DNA of 64,000 nucleotides from Himantopus leucocephalus (taxonomy: Eukaryota; Chordata; Aves; Charadriiformes; Recurvirostridae): assembly GCA_003993805.1 (NCBI GenBank), contig RSEF01000001.1, forward strand, positions 209,166,519 through 209,230,518. The letters are read 5' to 3'. Both the position numbers and the translations under genes were made by a program. Positions 1-13,400 of the stretch are shown here, piece after piece; the first letter of the stretch is position 1; each line of letters starts with the position of its first letter. Under the pieces are notes generated by a model. The model was not told the origin of the DNA and ran no database searches. It worked only from the letters and a program-made list of their open reading frames with translations.

Positions 1-964
1 AAAAAATGGAAGGACAAAAACCTGATTTCTTTCTAATATAATTTATTTTAGTGCATCAAACATCTCTCTGTCTCTTCATTTTATGTATTGTTTTTTATCC
101 CTGAAGGAAGAACTGGCATTATATACTGTGTGTAATTTCATTATCTTGCTAATCTGTGTTCATTCGTAAGTTAAAACATGTATGTAGTTTTCAGACTGAC
201 ATTTTGTTTGCACAGCTCTATGCTTTCAGCTTGTGCAATATTGTATGGACTTGGAGTATTCTGCACACGTGTCATTCTTACATTTCCTACTTCTATCAGT
301 GATACAAATCAGTAGTTCCCAACCAGTGAGGAGCTTTGCTGGCTCTTGGTACTTCATCTTCTGTAAGTGACAGTGCTGCAGCTCCAGGGAACAGCCAGTG
401 GGATGACAGGAGGGAGAGGTGATGCTGCGGTGTGGACTGTGTTCTGTGTTGAACCTCCCTAGACCTTCAGCACTGCCTGTCCGTGAGTCATCTTCTCCAA
501 ACTNCAAGTATTAGGAGAGAAATTAGTTCTGTGTCGCTCAAACCAGGACAGAGAGCCATCAATCTAATTTGCGTTACTGTCTCTCCCTACTTCGTGCACT
601 GCCTCTTAGTGAGAAAAAAAAAATGGAGCTGACAAGCATGTTGGTGGCACTGGACTGGGGAAAGAGGGATAAAAACAAGAGAACATGTCCTTTGGATCCT
701 TCTCAGAGAGAAGCAGTGATTTAGAGCTGAGGTAGGAGTGCATTAGAGAAACAGTATTACTACAAAGGCAGAATTTTCACCCTGAACCTGAAGGATTGTT
801 TGCTCAGGTGACAGAAGGGTCCCCCAGTTTTGGAAGGGGAGAAAGCCAAGGAGGTCCAGGGGTCCAGAGTGGGCTGTGGAAAATGTGTGGTAAGAACAGA
901 GCCTCAGGAAAGGAGGAGGTGGCAGATATAATGTCTGTGTTGTAAAGTTTGGGACAACTTATAA

Positions 965-1080
965 GGTTGTCTTCTAAGGTTTGAGCAACTTGATCAATGA
1001 AAGATGTCCTTGCCATGGCAGGGGGGTGGACTAGATGATCTTTAAAGGTCCCTTCCAACCCAGACCATTCTTTGATTCTA
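965..1080 (+). mobile_element. CR1 LINE, truncated 3' end
   Basis: The stretch reads as the CR1 3' end in plus orientation: GATGTCCTTGCCATGGCAGG, then a GGACTAGATGATCTTTAAAG stretch, CCCTTCCAACCCAGACCATTC and a terminal TTTGATTCTA. CR1 elements characteristically end in short ATTCTATG-type repeats. It is 5'-truncated, as most avian CR1 copies are. The left edge is approximate. Confidence 0.9.
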
Positions 1081-1692
1081 ACTGGTGTAAATACATACAG
1101 GTAAAAACTCATTCCTGGCTGTGAGTTTTGCACAGTCAAGGGTTTTATGATTATCTAACCTGAATTTTCACATATGATAGCCTGCATAACACTAGTAACT
1201 AAACCGCAATTATTTTAACATCACAAGCAGCACTCTTTCAACAAGCAGAAGAGTGTGTGATGACTCACTAGCATGATATAGTCCTTTTGTTTCAGCATTG
1301 TTTTGCATAGTAATTCTACATAGGAAAAGTAACTAGAAGGCTTGACTTCATTCTACATTTTGCATACACTTATGGATGCTAGTTTTCCTACTGTTTTTTA
1401 ATATATACATTTTGCTCTAGGTGTAGGTACCTAAAACGGAAGAAGTTGGACGTTTTTGCTAGCAATATTTGTGAGATGGTATGTCCTCATTAGTGTGTCC
1501 TCATATGAGGATGTTATGTCCTCATACTTGAAACCAAAACCTGAGGATAAAGGTGCTCTGACTCTTAGTTCTTTACTGTCATGTATGAAGAGAGTAAAAA
1601 CTTCCTCTTTCTCGTTGGATCGTCTTTTTTCTGAGCTCATACTAAGCAAGTTTGTGTTTAAAGCTAAGTTGTTCTGTCTAGTCAGTGTGTTG

Positions 1693-1801
1693 TGTTGTTT
1701 AGCCCTTTTCTAAACACACCTAATCAAAGCTGCCTTCCATTTTTGANTGTTGTTTAGCCCTTTTCTAAACATACCTAATCAAAGCTGCCTTCCATTTTTG
1801 A
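1693..1801. repeat. Near-identical 54-base duplication joined by one N
   Basis: Copies at 1693-1746 and 1748-1801 differ at one base, with the N at 1747. Most likely two overlapping contig ends that were not merged. Confidence 0.9.
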
Positions 1802-4800
1802 GGAGACTGTTCCAGCCTAGTTCCTCTAGTTCTCAGAGGGGCATGGAATCTCATCAGATCTCTGCCCTGATATCCTCACCTACCCTGTCTTTTCGAAAGA
1901 ATTGATCTGGCAGGAAATAGGAAGAAGAATAAACCATTAAGGCAGTGGAAAAAAAGGGCATCTCAAATGGAGCCAGGACTGAGGCATATCTGGTTTTTTT
2001 CTTAGCTGCATCAGGTTGAGTGTAGTATTTCAGGTGCTCTTAGTGGTCAACAGTTCTGGGGGGATTAGGAAGTTAATTTTTCTATGCGTATTGAAATGGA
2101 GTGCTTAATACTGAAAGGGGAAGAAAAGACAAATGTAGGCAGAAAAAAAAAAGGAAAACTAGAGTGAGATTATGTTACTTGTAAATGAGGATATTAAATT
2201 CAAAACAACAAAAAGACTCAAGATAGAATATTTAACCATAATGCTCTTTCTACTGTTACTGTCATCTTTCTTACTTTTGCTCTTCTGCCATTTCTTATAC
2301 TTCATTGTATCACATGAGCAATATTTCCTACCCGTGACTTGTCATGCTGCTAACACAGTATGATTCATATATGGGATACTCCTGAACTTGGATATTTTCC
2401 CCCAGGACGTAAGTGTCCATAAGCAAATTTCCAATTCGTGAAACAAATTACATACTTAGATACATCCTTGAATATTTTTAACAAATCAGAATTGTCAATA
2501 CTTTAAATTTTTTCCTGTGTTTACAGCCTATTATTTTTTTTTGTGCATTTTCTGGTATATACCGTTCAGAACTTACATAGATAAACTTTTGTTCTTTTAC
2601 TCCTGCTACTTAGTTTCTTAATGCTAGCCTTCAGTTACTAAACACAGACCTCCAGTATTGCTTAATCAAGGTGAGAAAAACTAAGATTTTACAGGATGTT
2701 AACTATAAGATTCTAAAGATTATTATTACAGTAATTAAATTAAACTTACTGCGGGGAGAAGTACGCTTATCTTCCACTGGATGTTACTGAGTGGCAACCA
2801 TAGAGATAGAGAATAATATTATATTACATTGAGAACAGTTCCATTTTCCAACTCTAATTTCAGAGCAATTAAATGAACCTGAATTGTTTTAAAATGAATT
2901 TTAGTCAGTTTTAAGTAGGATAGGATGACAACAAATAGCTTTAGTAACTGATTTCACTATATGGACTGTTTCTTCTTTCTTAATATATACAAAGAAAGTA
3001 TCAATCAAAACATATATTTCATAATTCCTTAATTATCATTCTCTGTGGGAGTGTTAGTTGTCTTTGACTTTTATCATCTCATAACTGGACACACATCTAT
3101 CCCCTTTCTCATCTTCTACCTAATAGGATAGTGGGTAGCTGTGTCGTCCTGGAATAAACAAATGCCCAGCTTTTTTATTTTCTAGCAGTGTACCTAATTT
3201 TCCCAGGCCTGACTATCACAGATTCCTTGTTCTGCCGTATTGCTAAATTATTGTTTTCTTCATTGTTTCAGTCAGCTTACAGGCCACATTGCAATGATTA
3301 CATGGAGACAAATTTGAATTAATTTTGCAGGTAATAGTTTCTGAGGTAGCATCAAAGGCTTTATTACAATCAAGATGTATTACTTCTGCTTTGCTGCTTT
3401 GTTCCTTTATTTTGTATACACCCTCCTAAGGTGTACACAGCTTGTTCTCCTACACAAAACATAAGAGCATAGTGACCTTAAAGTCAGAGCCATAGTGTTC
3501 TGTCAAGAATAATAAATCATTGACATTTTTCACCTGATTACAGGGTATGGAGAGGATAGTGAGATGTTAGACTTTTACTAGAAACCCTAATATGAAATGT
3601 CTACTATCAGTAATGTCTGATTGGCAGTATGGTTCTGTATACCTAGTTAAAAGAATATTAAAATTTAGAATTATGTATTAAGGAGAAAATCATAATATAT
3701 TTGATGATAAGATTAAGTAGATTTTATTTTTTTAGTTTCTCTATGTTTTCTAGGTACGTGTAACGTACACACTATACACGTGCTATTTGTGTAATCAAGG
3801 GTAAGGGAACTGTGAGTACTAAGAAACTGCTTGACTGGTTGGCTATTTTAAAACAAATTAATGAAAATGTTACATAGAAAAGGTATGCTGTCTGATATGC
3901 ACAGACAGGTTTTAATATTAAGATGAATATTTGTCAGAGTGGATTAGTATCCTTTACACATTATAGGACTAAGTGGAGACATTTGTTTATCTTACAGCAG
4001 GAAATTATCTGGATATTTTTGTAAGCAGCAATTGAAGAACTAAGCTATTGATGCATCTCTTGTTTTCCATATATCCTTGAGAGTTTGCATTAGTTTGACA
4101 TGGTTTCCTTGCGGTAGATGGGAAGGTTTACTGTGAGATATTAGTAGTCATCTTTCCAGTACATAGGTAACAAGTGGAGTTGCTTTACTGGTGGCTGTTA
4201 AGCAACGTAATTAGAAATAAACACATAAGCAATTCTGCAAGCCAATGTGACATCAATTCTGATACATTTAATCACTTGGAAACACGGGTACTTATTAACT
4301 ACTAACATTTCCATGTGATAAGCACTCTGTTTGGTTTCTTTCTTTACTTGTTCTCTGAACTGTAAAAGTATCTGAAGCCATTATTTCAGAAAATACCTGA
4401 AATCATTATTTATGAACTATCAAACGCATTGTTCCTTCTGTTTTCCTTCATACCTAAACAATAGTTAGTGGGAAATTCCCAGCATGTTTAGGACTATGTA
4501 TAGTTTTGTTATGATGAAAATTGGCCCTAGGTCTCTTGTTATAATATATTGTCTATTCTTTTGGGGGTTTTGTTTGGGTTCAGCTGTAACATAAGGTGTA
4601 AGTTTGTGTTTCGTGCTTTACTAAGGAGTCACTAATTGGAAATATTTGTATTCTTACCACAAGTGATAAAATGAGCATAGGATTGTTGGGGCACTTGAGA
4701 CTAAGCTAATTAAACTCTCAGTTAAGTTAGTGAGAGCTTGACCCCTGATTTCATTGGATGATGAGTGTTACTGAAGAGCCCATCACTCGTATTTATACTG

Positions 4801-7104
4801 TCAATAAAGTGTGTTTCTTGACATTTTGTTTCCTATACTCCCTTTGGATTTTAAATACTTTTAAAATTTAAATTGAAGTTTTACACTTTTGTGTACAACT
4901 TTTTTAATGTGAAATTCATAAACATGCATATTTATGGTGGGATAGCACAAAATTATTTTTTTTTAAAAGCAAATATTGGATTTTTAGATTGTGTTCATCT
5001 GCTCAATCCTGTGTGGTTATGCCAGTGTTCATCAAGAATAAGTTATTTAAGTAATAGAATTTATTCTGTATAAAATATTTAGAAAGAACATTAAAAATCC
5101 TTCCATGTTTGCTTGAAGTTATACTACCCATGTACTAATGAATGTTTTGAAAAGGTTAATGTAGTTCTCTAAAGTGTACATTCTACTTCTTCCAAAACGG
5201 AGACACTAGGTTTTCATAAAATTTGCTATCTTCTATGATAAAGGAGCACCTGAAGAAAATGGAATAGGCATGTTCCTTTTTGAATCTTTCTGTTTTAGTG
5301 TGTAAATTGGAAAATAGGGACTTTCCAAGGAGGAAAGTAATAGATGAGTGTGAATATGCTAGCATCTCTCGGTTCATTCTATAAACAGTGGAGAAAGAAT
5401 TCAGACCATGTGCTGAAGTTTAGGTGTGCTTCTCTACTCCAGTGTCCTAGGGCCTCTTTGGTGCATTCTGGCAGCACAGCGCTACTTTTAACTAAAATAA
5501 AAAGAAGACAGTAAGAGATAGTAAGAGATGGAGAAGTCTTTGTCTCCTTCCTTTAGCATGTGATAAGTTCCCTTGTCTAATCTTTCACTTGGAAATAAAA
5601 GTACAATTTTTCAAAAGACAATTTGATATGCATGTTATAAACTGGATTTTAATTCAACCAAATTGATGCATAATGTTATGCTTCTATTACCTTTCAGTTC
5701 TTGTACTTATAGAGTGGTTTTTGCATATTGCCATTTTATAATACAGTTTCTCAGTGGCCCATCAATTTGATAAGCATGGTTTTTCTTTTCACCTAGTGAA
5801 ATTTGGTGCATATCTTTCTCTGTTACTGCTAAAGCATGCAACACCTCAGCAAGTAAAAATATGTGATTTCTGCATTTTCTTGGAGCAGAACCTTCTCCTT
5901 ATTGTTTTCTTCAAGGTTGAAACATGTAAACTTTTTATTTTTCTTTGTTGGCAGAATGATTTACCCTTTGTTTGCAGTCACACTGCATCTCTTACTGTCC
6001 CACTGTCATCTAAACCAGACCATAAATAACAGTATCTTTATTATTTTTTTTGTTTGTTATGACACCCTCTTTCCACTAAGCAAAATTTGTTTGGCAGTAC
6101 TGAGGAATTTAATGATCCAACAGGGTTTTCATCACCTTTGAGGGTCTCTTTGTAGTGCATGTGTTCCATGCAGCCACCTCTACATGGATTTGCCTTTTTA
6201 TTGAAATGTGCAATATGGTAAGATGTTACTGAGGGGTTTTGTCTTTCAGCCTTTGAAGGTTAGATGTGCTGTGTCTATATGGTGTACCTCTAGACTGTTT
6301 CCATGGAAGAAATTTGAAGAGTTGCTACCTAAAACTCTGTATGTTTGCCATACCAGATGTAGTATCTGTGCTTATTTTGGGAAGGTGTTTTTTGAAGGCA
6401 GTTCAACTATTTTTTTTAAGTTACCGTTCTTCAAAGCACTGCAGTATGGAAATAAGAATTGCAAGTACTGAGAAAGAGAAATTATTCCCTAGAAAGTGAA
6501 GAGTTTTGTGAGTGTTGACATGTGGTTTTACAGTATTTGTTGGCTTTTCACTCATCTCATGAATTCTATTTTCTTTCTGGTAAACAGGAGGAAAATGTTA
6601 CATTACAGATCATCAAAATAGAATTTAGCTATGAGACTGAAATGCCTTCATGGAACTGGAGGAAAGGAATTTCTCTGTGTAGTAATTAATTACTAGTGTC
6701 TTTGTTTTTGAATATTAGGGAGAAAAAAGAAACAGTATCCTCAATTAACATTGAATAGAAACTGGATTGTAGAGCCAGCTGGCCCAGCTGTTGGTGTATG
6801 ATAGAACAGTGGGAACTGAACCAGAAAACACTTTATGAGGTTACTGTAACCTAGAATTCATGGCAATAATTTTAATGGGTGGGTGCCATTCATCTCTTAG
6901 TGAAGGGAGGAGGATATGGAGGGAGAAACTCTTAAGAATTTTCCATTATTATTTCTTAATTATATAAATAGTCAAAAATAGAAAACTTATTCAGAAGACA
7001 ATTCTAGTTTCCTTGTATAGATTAAAAGTGCAGTCCAGCACTACTGGAATATATTATTGTTTCTGGTTAATTCTTTTTAACATATCAACAATTTTCTTTT
7101 TCAG

Positions 7105-7407
7105 GTCGAAAATTTAAAAAGTTTAACAAAATTAAGGTTGTGAGAACATTAGATGTCGCACTCCAGCAGCCAGCAGCCCTTCAAGATGAAAGTCAATCTC
7201 TAACCCAAAGGCTGTCCTTTTCTCCAAATCAAGAAATACAGTTTGTTCCCCCAATGATAAGTGTTCTACGAGGCATTGAGCCAGAAGTTGTCTACGCTGG
7301 TTATGACAATACAAAACCCGAAACACCAAGTTCCTTGCTGACCAGTCTAAATCATCTTTGTGAGAGGCAACTTCTTTGTGTAGTCAAGTGGTCTAAATTG
7401 CTACCAG
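7105..7407 (+). CDS. PGR: PGR exon encoding hinge and start of ligand-binding domain (human exon 4 equivalent)
   Basis: The exon follows the acceptor TTTTTCAG and ends at CCAG|GTAATA. It starts with two bases that complete a Gly codon and ends with one base of the next Gly codon (303 bases). It opens with RKFKKFNK, the basic hinge and nuclear localisation region after the second zinc finger. Helix 1 to helix 3 of the ligand-binding domain follow. Asn at 7350-7352 and Gln at 7368-7370 correspond to human Asn719 and Gln725, which contact the steroid A ring. Between them a TGT cysteine (7359-7361) stands where human has Gly722. One residue is missing relative to human in the variable hinge stretch (LDVAL against LDAVAL). 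Confidence 0.97.
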
Positions 7408-10400
7408 GTAATAGCACTTCTTATATGTAGTGAATTCTAGTTAAGCAAATATGTCATAGAACGAGCAGTCAAAAGACAATATTACTGTCTGCCTGTAATT
7501 AATTCTTAAAAAATTCTAAAATTATTAACCTTCCACTTAATCAGATAATATATGCACCGATCAAATACATTTTAATAGGAGAGCACTCTTAAAGGAATGC
7601 ATCTAAGTATTTAGACTCACTCCAAAAATCAGCAGAACCCCAGAGTTCCTGCATGCGATCTTTATAGCAGCCTTTCCACCCTAACCCCTCCTACTCTATT
7701 ATTCATTCTTTTGGTTTGAAAAGAATGTTTATAGTTCTGCATAGTCTTTATTCTTATTCGTATTAAAATGAATTTTTGAAAGCAACAGAAAAAAAAAAAG
7801 TAATAAATAGTACCAGTTAGGACTAAGCATCTCACAAATATACTGTTAGTGAGAAGTAAATGAATTTATGAAGATCCAAGACTGGGTTCCAAAAAAAATC
7901 CATGTTATGTATGTACATGTGCTGTATGGTCATAGGGGCCTGACCCTGGGATGCATAACATCAGTGTATTAACCAAAAAACCTGGAAATACGGTTTCATG
8001 GGAGTTCAATTTGACACTTCACTGCTGCAGGAAAGGGTAGTCTGTCCCTCTCACTGCTCTTCCCCATTGCAGCTTGCACTTGTCAGACTGCTTGGTTGAA
8101 CTGGTTCATCTCGTTAAGCGAGAAGAAAACAAAGCTTTTTGTTAACCCTCTGTAGCTTTCTGATGGCTTCATGAGCTGAACCAGTTCACTGATGGGTGGC
8201 ATGAATGGCAGAGCTTGCTTGAAAGAGGTAACAGGACCAGGTAATGAAGAACAGGTCCACTGCTTTCAGTGGCAGGAAGCTGTTAGATTGACTCAGGTGC
8301 TTCATAGCAATCTATCAAAGAGCAAAAGTTAACAAAGACAAACACACAACTACATACTCTTGTCTTTACTTAAATGCAAGAAATTTATTAATATACGGAA
8401 GTTTGTTGTATTACAACTGTATCTCTTGTTAAGAACACCAAAGTCCAAGCTATCTGTATTAAATAAGAGTTGGTTACAGTGATCATGTTACAAACTGTCA
8501 TATTTTTACCAAAGGAAAATGAGATACACTCCTATTTCCTGAAACAGTCACTTCTGACTGCTAAAGTTAATTTTGGTTTGATCATTGCAATATATTGTAT
8601 CAGAACAAAAAGACAAGAGGTTAACTATCAAATCGAGATAGCCAGTTATTGTACAAATTTCACAAACTTCTGAGAGCTACATCCCCAAACACACTTGTCT
8701 TTCTAGGGGTTCTCGGTTTTATAGCTCGGAGTTCTAATCTCAGAACACCTACTCAACTCTTGTCTAAATGACAATTGTAAAATATTTTAACTTTTAATTT
8801 AATTTCCAGGATTTCGGAATTTACATATTGATGATCAGATAACCCTCATCCAGTATTCCTGGATGAGTCTAATGGTTTTTGCAATGGGATGGAGATCGTA
8901 CAAACATGTCAGTGGACAGATGTTATATTTTGCGCCAGATCTGATTCTAAATGAGTAAGTAGACTCTGCTGTTGCATAATATGAATGACATTTTGAACTT
9001 ACTTGTGTCGATGAGAATGTGACTTCATTGAGGCCAAGATTTCATTCATGACTTGTTCTGTTTCAAAATTAACAGCAGAGGAAAGTCCTCTGATCATATT
9101 AAAGTTCAGTAACTTTGGGAAGGGTTTTACGGGAATCCCAAATATTCTGTTGACATGGCCAAACAAAATGAGTTCAAATGACGTTTTAATTACCTAAGAG
9201 AAAAATAATGATAAAAAAAAGAATGATGCTGTCAGAAGATTTAGATGAATACATCTGAGTAAGACGTGAGTTCCTGTTTAGTAAATGAAACTAAGTAGGA
9301 TTTTCTTTGGTCATTGTTTGGGTGGGTTTTGCAAATAGTTTGTATGCAGTCTAGAATACTCAGTTTTGACACTTTCTGATAAAACTCTGCTCTTCTAAAG
9401 TACATTTATTGTTAAAAAATTGTAATAATTTAACAAGAAGGAATTTTAATATCAACGATAAAACATGTGAAACTACTCTTTTCTGTTTGGAGGGAGAATT
9501 ATTACCTTAGATTTTCCTTCACTCTGCTGATGAATTCAGATAATCTTCTTTTCAGTCTTTGTCAGCTTTTCAGCCCTGCAAATTAATATTATCAAAGCTA
9601 TAATTTTAGATACTTTGGTTATAATACATGTGAGGTTTCCAGGAACAGTAAAACATAATTTAATCTGCTTATTTATTTTTCCTTAATACATTTTTCTTAG
9701 TTACTTTTTCTCAAAATCCTAAAAGAACCGCTATTAAGTGAGATGAAAGTTAAACAGGTTTTCTTGTAACACATATCTGTTTAAGGATTAAGAGGTGGGT
9801 TTGCAGAAGATCTAGGCACCTGCATTTAAAATCTATAGGCATACAGGTTCTTGCCAGTGAAGTTCTTTATGGAAAATCTGTGGAGCTGGCCCTGTAGCTC
9901 CTGACCTTTTCTCTTCCAGATGACTGTAAATAACTGTGAGGTTATAGAGTAATGAATTCTTTCCTCTCCCATGTGTATTAATTATGCTGTACAAACTGAA
10001 ATACTTTGAAGGGATGAGATTGAGAGAACTTCTGACTGTATTCTGTCCCAGCATAGTCTGTGATATATCTCATAGTTACATTCAGAAGAAACACAGAATG
10101 AGACGGCCTTAGGCAGTAATGTCATGTCTTGGGGTATTACCTTGTATGTGGACCACTGCTGCCACCTTGTGAAGAAGGCTTTCTTCAAGAATAGGATTTA
10201 TGAACCCTGATTGTTATCCCTCAGAGACAGCTTCTTGTTTGCAGCTCAGGACCATCTTCATTGAGAAAACGGTGGACTGACAACGTATCCTTCTCTTGGT
10301 TGTAGAACATCTCATCAGAGTCACGTTAGAAACATTATAAACAAAGAATTAGATATGACATGTAACTGGCACACTAAATCATAGCTGCAGCTATTTATTG

Positions 10401-13400
10401 GAAAATAATTTAGCTTTTAGATCAGTAAAATCTAATCATTGTCTACAATGATGTCTGAGATTATGTTTTCACGATCACTTTAAGCAACGGTAAGTGCTGA
10501 ACACAGCCAAAAAAGTCAACTCCACCTGCATCCCTGCCCTGGTCATGCATCCCCATGATTTCACTTAAGCTGGATCAAACGCTATCTGGTTGCACTGTCA
10601 AACAGATAAGGAAATGATATGCTTGAGAAATACCCCAGAAAAAGCCATTAATTAGGAGATGGAGGTGATCCCTGATCTGACTCACCATGTGGACTTGCAG
10701 GCACTGATGCCAGAATAGCAGGAGTGCACACCTAGAGGTGGAAGGAGATAATGGAAATTCCTTCTCCAGGGGGAACACACAGTTGAGTTGTTTCAAAATG
10801 ACCATGAAACCACAATCCAAAGATTGTTTCACAGCCCATCTGTCATTTAGTGAACTGACTTGTAGTGCTCCTTGGGAATGACTTGTTTGGTAACATCAGT
10901 TTCGGACCAATAAAGCCAGAAGTGTTAATTTGACAATGATTTAATGAATTAGTATTAAAACCCTACAAAGATTTACTGTTGCTTATACTTTGCATTGTCT
11001 GAAAACATGAATAAGAACAGCATTTAAGCATATCCTGAAAGTCGCTGTCGCCCTTCATAGTTACCACCTAGAAATAGAGACTACCAGAAAGGAATAGAAA
11101 GGGAGATTTAAAGTAGCTATAGAAGTAACCAGTCCTTTCAGATCTAACAGATTAAATTTCTATGTTTAAGTCATTTAAGAGCTGGTGCAAGATAGCAGAC
11201 ATTGAACAAAGCTGAAATAAGTTAAGTCTTTTATTCGCAGAAAATATCTTCTGTTTTTGTTGTTGATGGTACTAGCTGCAGTCAGGTTGAAATGTTGATC
11301 TGAACTTTGTAAAGGGGACAAGCAAAATTTAATCTTGTTTTTGTTGTACCTAGTTCATCTGGATTGGGATGCAGCTTTGTAAAATTAGCCCATGTTACTG
11401 GCTCTTCAGGATAATGTACAATGAATTCAGTTTAGTTTACAAACTTTGAAAAGCTGTTGTTGCAGTAATTTCAGTTGAGAATTGCTTTCCCAATAGATAT
11501 ATGCAATAAAAAATACTCACTATACCAAAATCTCAAAGAGAAAAATAAGGCTAAAGTGCTGCAAAAAACTAAATAGTTTGTATGTATTTCCTGGTGTGAT
11601 TTGTCCTATTCTGTAGGAGTTTCGGTAAGGCTGTATTAATGTCTTAAGTTTACCTAAATACTTTTTGTATAAGTTTACACTTAACATTTTTAACTGTTTC
11701 TTTAGTGGCATAAAATGCTACTAAATTATATCATCGCTGTCAGCAGTACAAGGTTAGACTTGCAACAAAGTATTTTGATGCAGACATTTTTGCAAAACCG
11801 AAGAAAAGTTTTCTGTAAACTTTCAGGTTTATCTTCAATTTTATGCTTTGAAGTCTTTTCAGAGAATGTAAAAATCAATCAACCTCTAAAAGGAAAAGAA
11901 AGTACTTCACATTAATTATTAGGATGTTTTTAATTAATAGAACCCCTTCTTTTTGGTGGTTAGCATTCAGCTTTGATAGTCTCCAAGGTTTTTTTTTCTG
12001 GGAAGCAGTAACATTAAACATCCAAAATAATAGCACATTCATTACAACTAAAAAACTCATGTAGGTACAAAAAAGTCAGAAAATCGTTTATGTGTATAAC
12101 CTTTTTCTTTAATTTCTGCAATGTGGTAATTAAATTGCTAACAAGGCACTTCCGTGCAATTAGTACTGGAGTCGTTCCTTTTCTTTATTTTCATGGTTTT
12201 GTTTGTTTTTTTTACCTTTTCTGGGTGTAAGACAGAGGATGAAAGAATCATCGTTCTATTCCCTGTGTCTATCCATGTGGCAGCTCCCACAGGAATTTGT
12301 CAGACTTCAAGTTAGCCAAGAAGAGTTCCTATGTATGAAAGCACTGTTACTTCTCAACACAAGTAGGTTCTTTTATTTCTTTGTAACATATCACTTGTAA
12401 AAGGGTTTTGAACTGTGCTGTTTAACTTGAAAATTGCTAAGCTATCTGGCTTAACAAATGGAAACTTCTTTAGGAGGAATGATAGTATTCCAAGACCTAA
12501 AAATATTTTTTTCTAGTGTTTATAAGGAACAAATAATTTGTGATTCATTGTTGGTTTTATTCTGTGTAAAGGCACTGGGGAAATGTTGGATGCCTTTTGA
12601 TATATATATATATACACACTGTATATATATATATATACTGTATTGCACATTTTCAAATCAAGTGTGCAGTATTTCTGCCTGGAAGCTCTTCATCTTAAAT
12701 GACTCTACACAAATAAAAGAAAACCCCTTACAAGTGTTAGAAATATATTAAAAAATATTTAGTAAATTGCCAAGGCTGAGGGCTTTACCTTGGCTAAGAA
12801 CTTAAAGCACGCTTACTCAAAAGAATTAGGGACATGGCAAACAATACTAACATTTATTCAATGTTTTATAGTTATGAATAGGTCAAGTTTAGCACAGATA
12901 TAAACAAATTGAAATGTTTTTCTTTGGTTTCTTTCTCTAGAAATAATTCATGGTCACTTTTAATCATACGCATCTTTTAAGGAATCCAGCAGACAGCTGT
13001 ATTCCACTTTAAATGGGACATGCGGTAGTTGATGAAGTTACCTTCAAAAGCCTTTTGTAAAATACTAAAATGTGTATCTGCTGAGGCCATAATTGTTAGA
13101 TACAGATCCACAAATAGGAAATGAGAGTAAGCACCTCCAAGAAATATAATAGGAAGAATGCTGAAGTTTGATTCTCTACACACTTACGGAGTCAGAGGTG
13201 GGATGTGTNACAGATCCACAAATAGGAAATGAGAGTAAGCACCTCCAAGAAATGTAATAGGAAGAATGCTGAAGTTTGATTCTCTACACACTTACAGAGT
13301 CAGAGGTGGGATGTGCAAATCCCGCATAATTTGCCTGTTGGTTGTACAAAGATTCAGTAAAACATAAGGAACTAAAATTTGTTCCCTCTTAACCTGTACT

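Larger units (their letters stand above)
1..7104 (+). other. PGR: PGR intron (right part of the intron before the hinge exon)
   Basis: AT-rich sequence ending in the acceptor TTTTCTTTTTCAG. It contains a CR1 3' tail (about 965-1080), single Ns at 504 and 1747, and a duplicated block around 1747. The open frames in it are short and resemble nothing I know. No zinc-finger exon is present, so the DNA-binding exons are left of the window. Confidence 0.85.
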
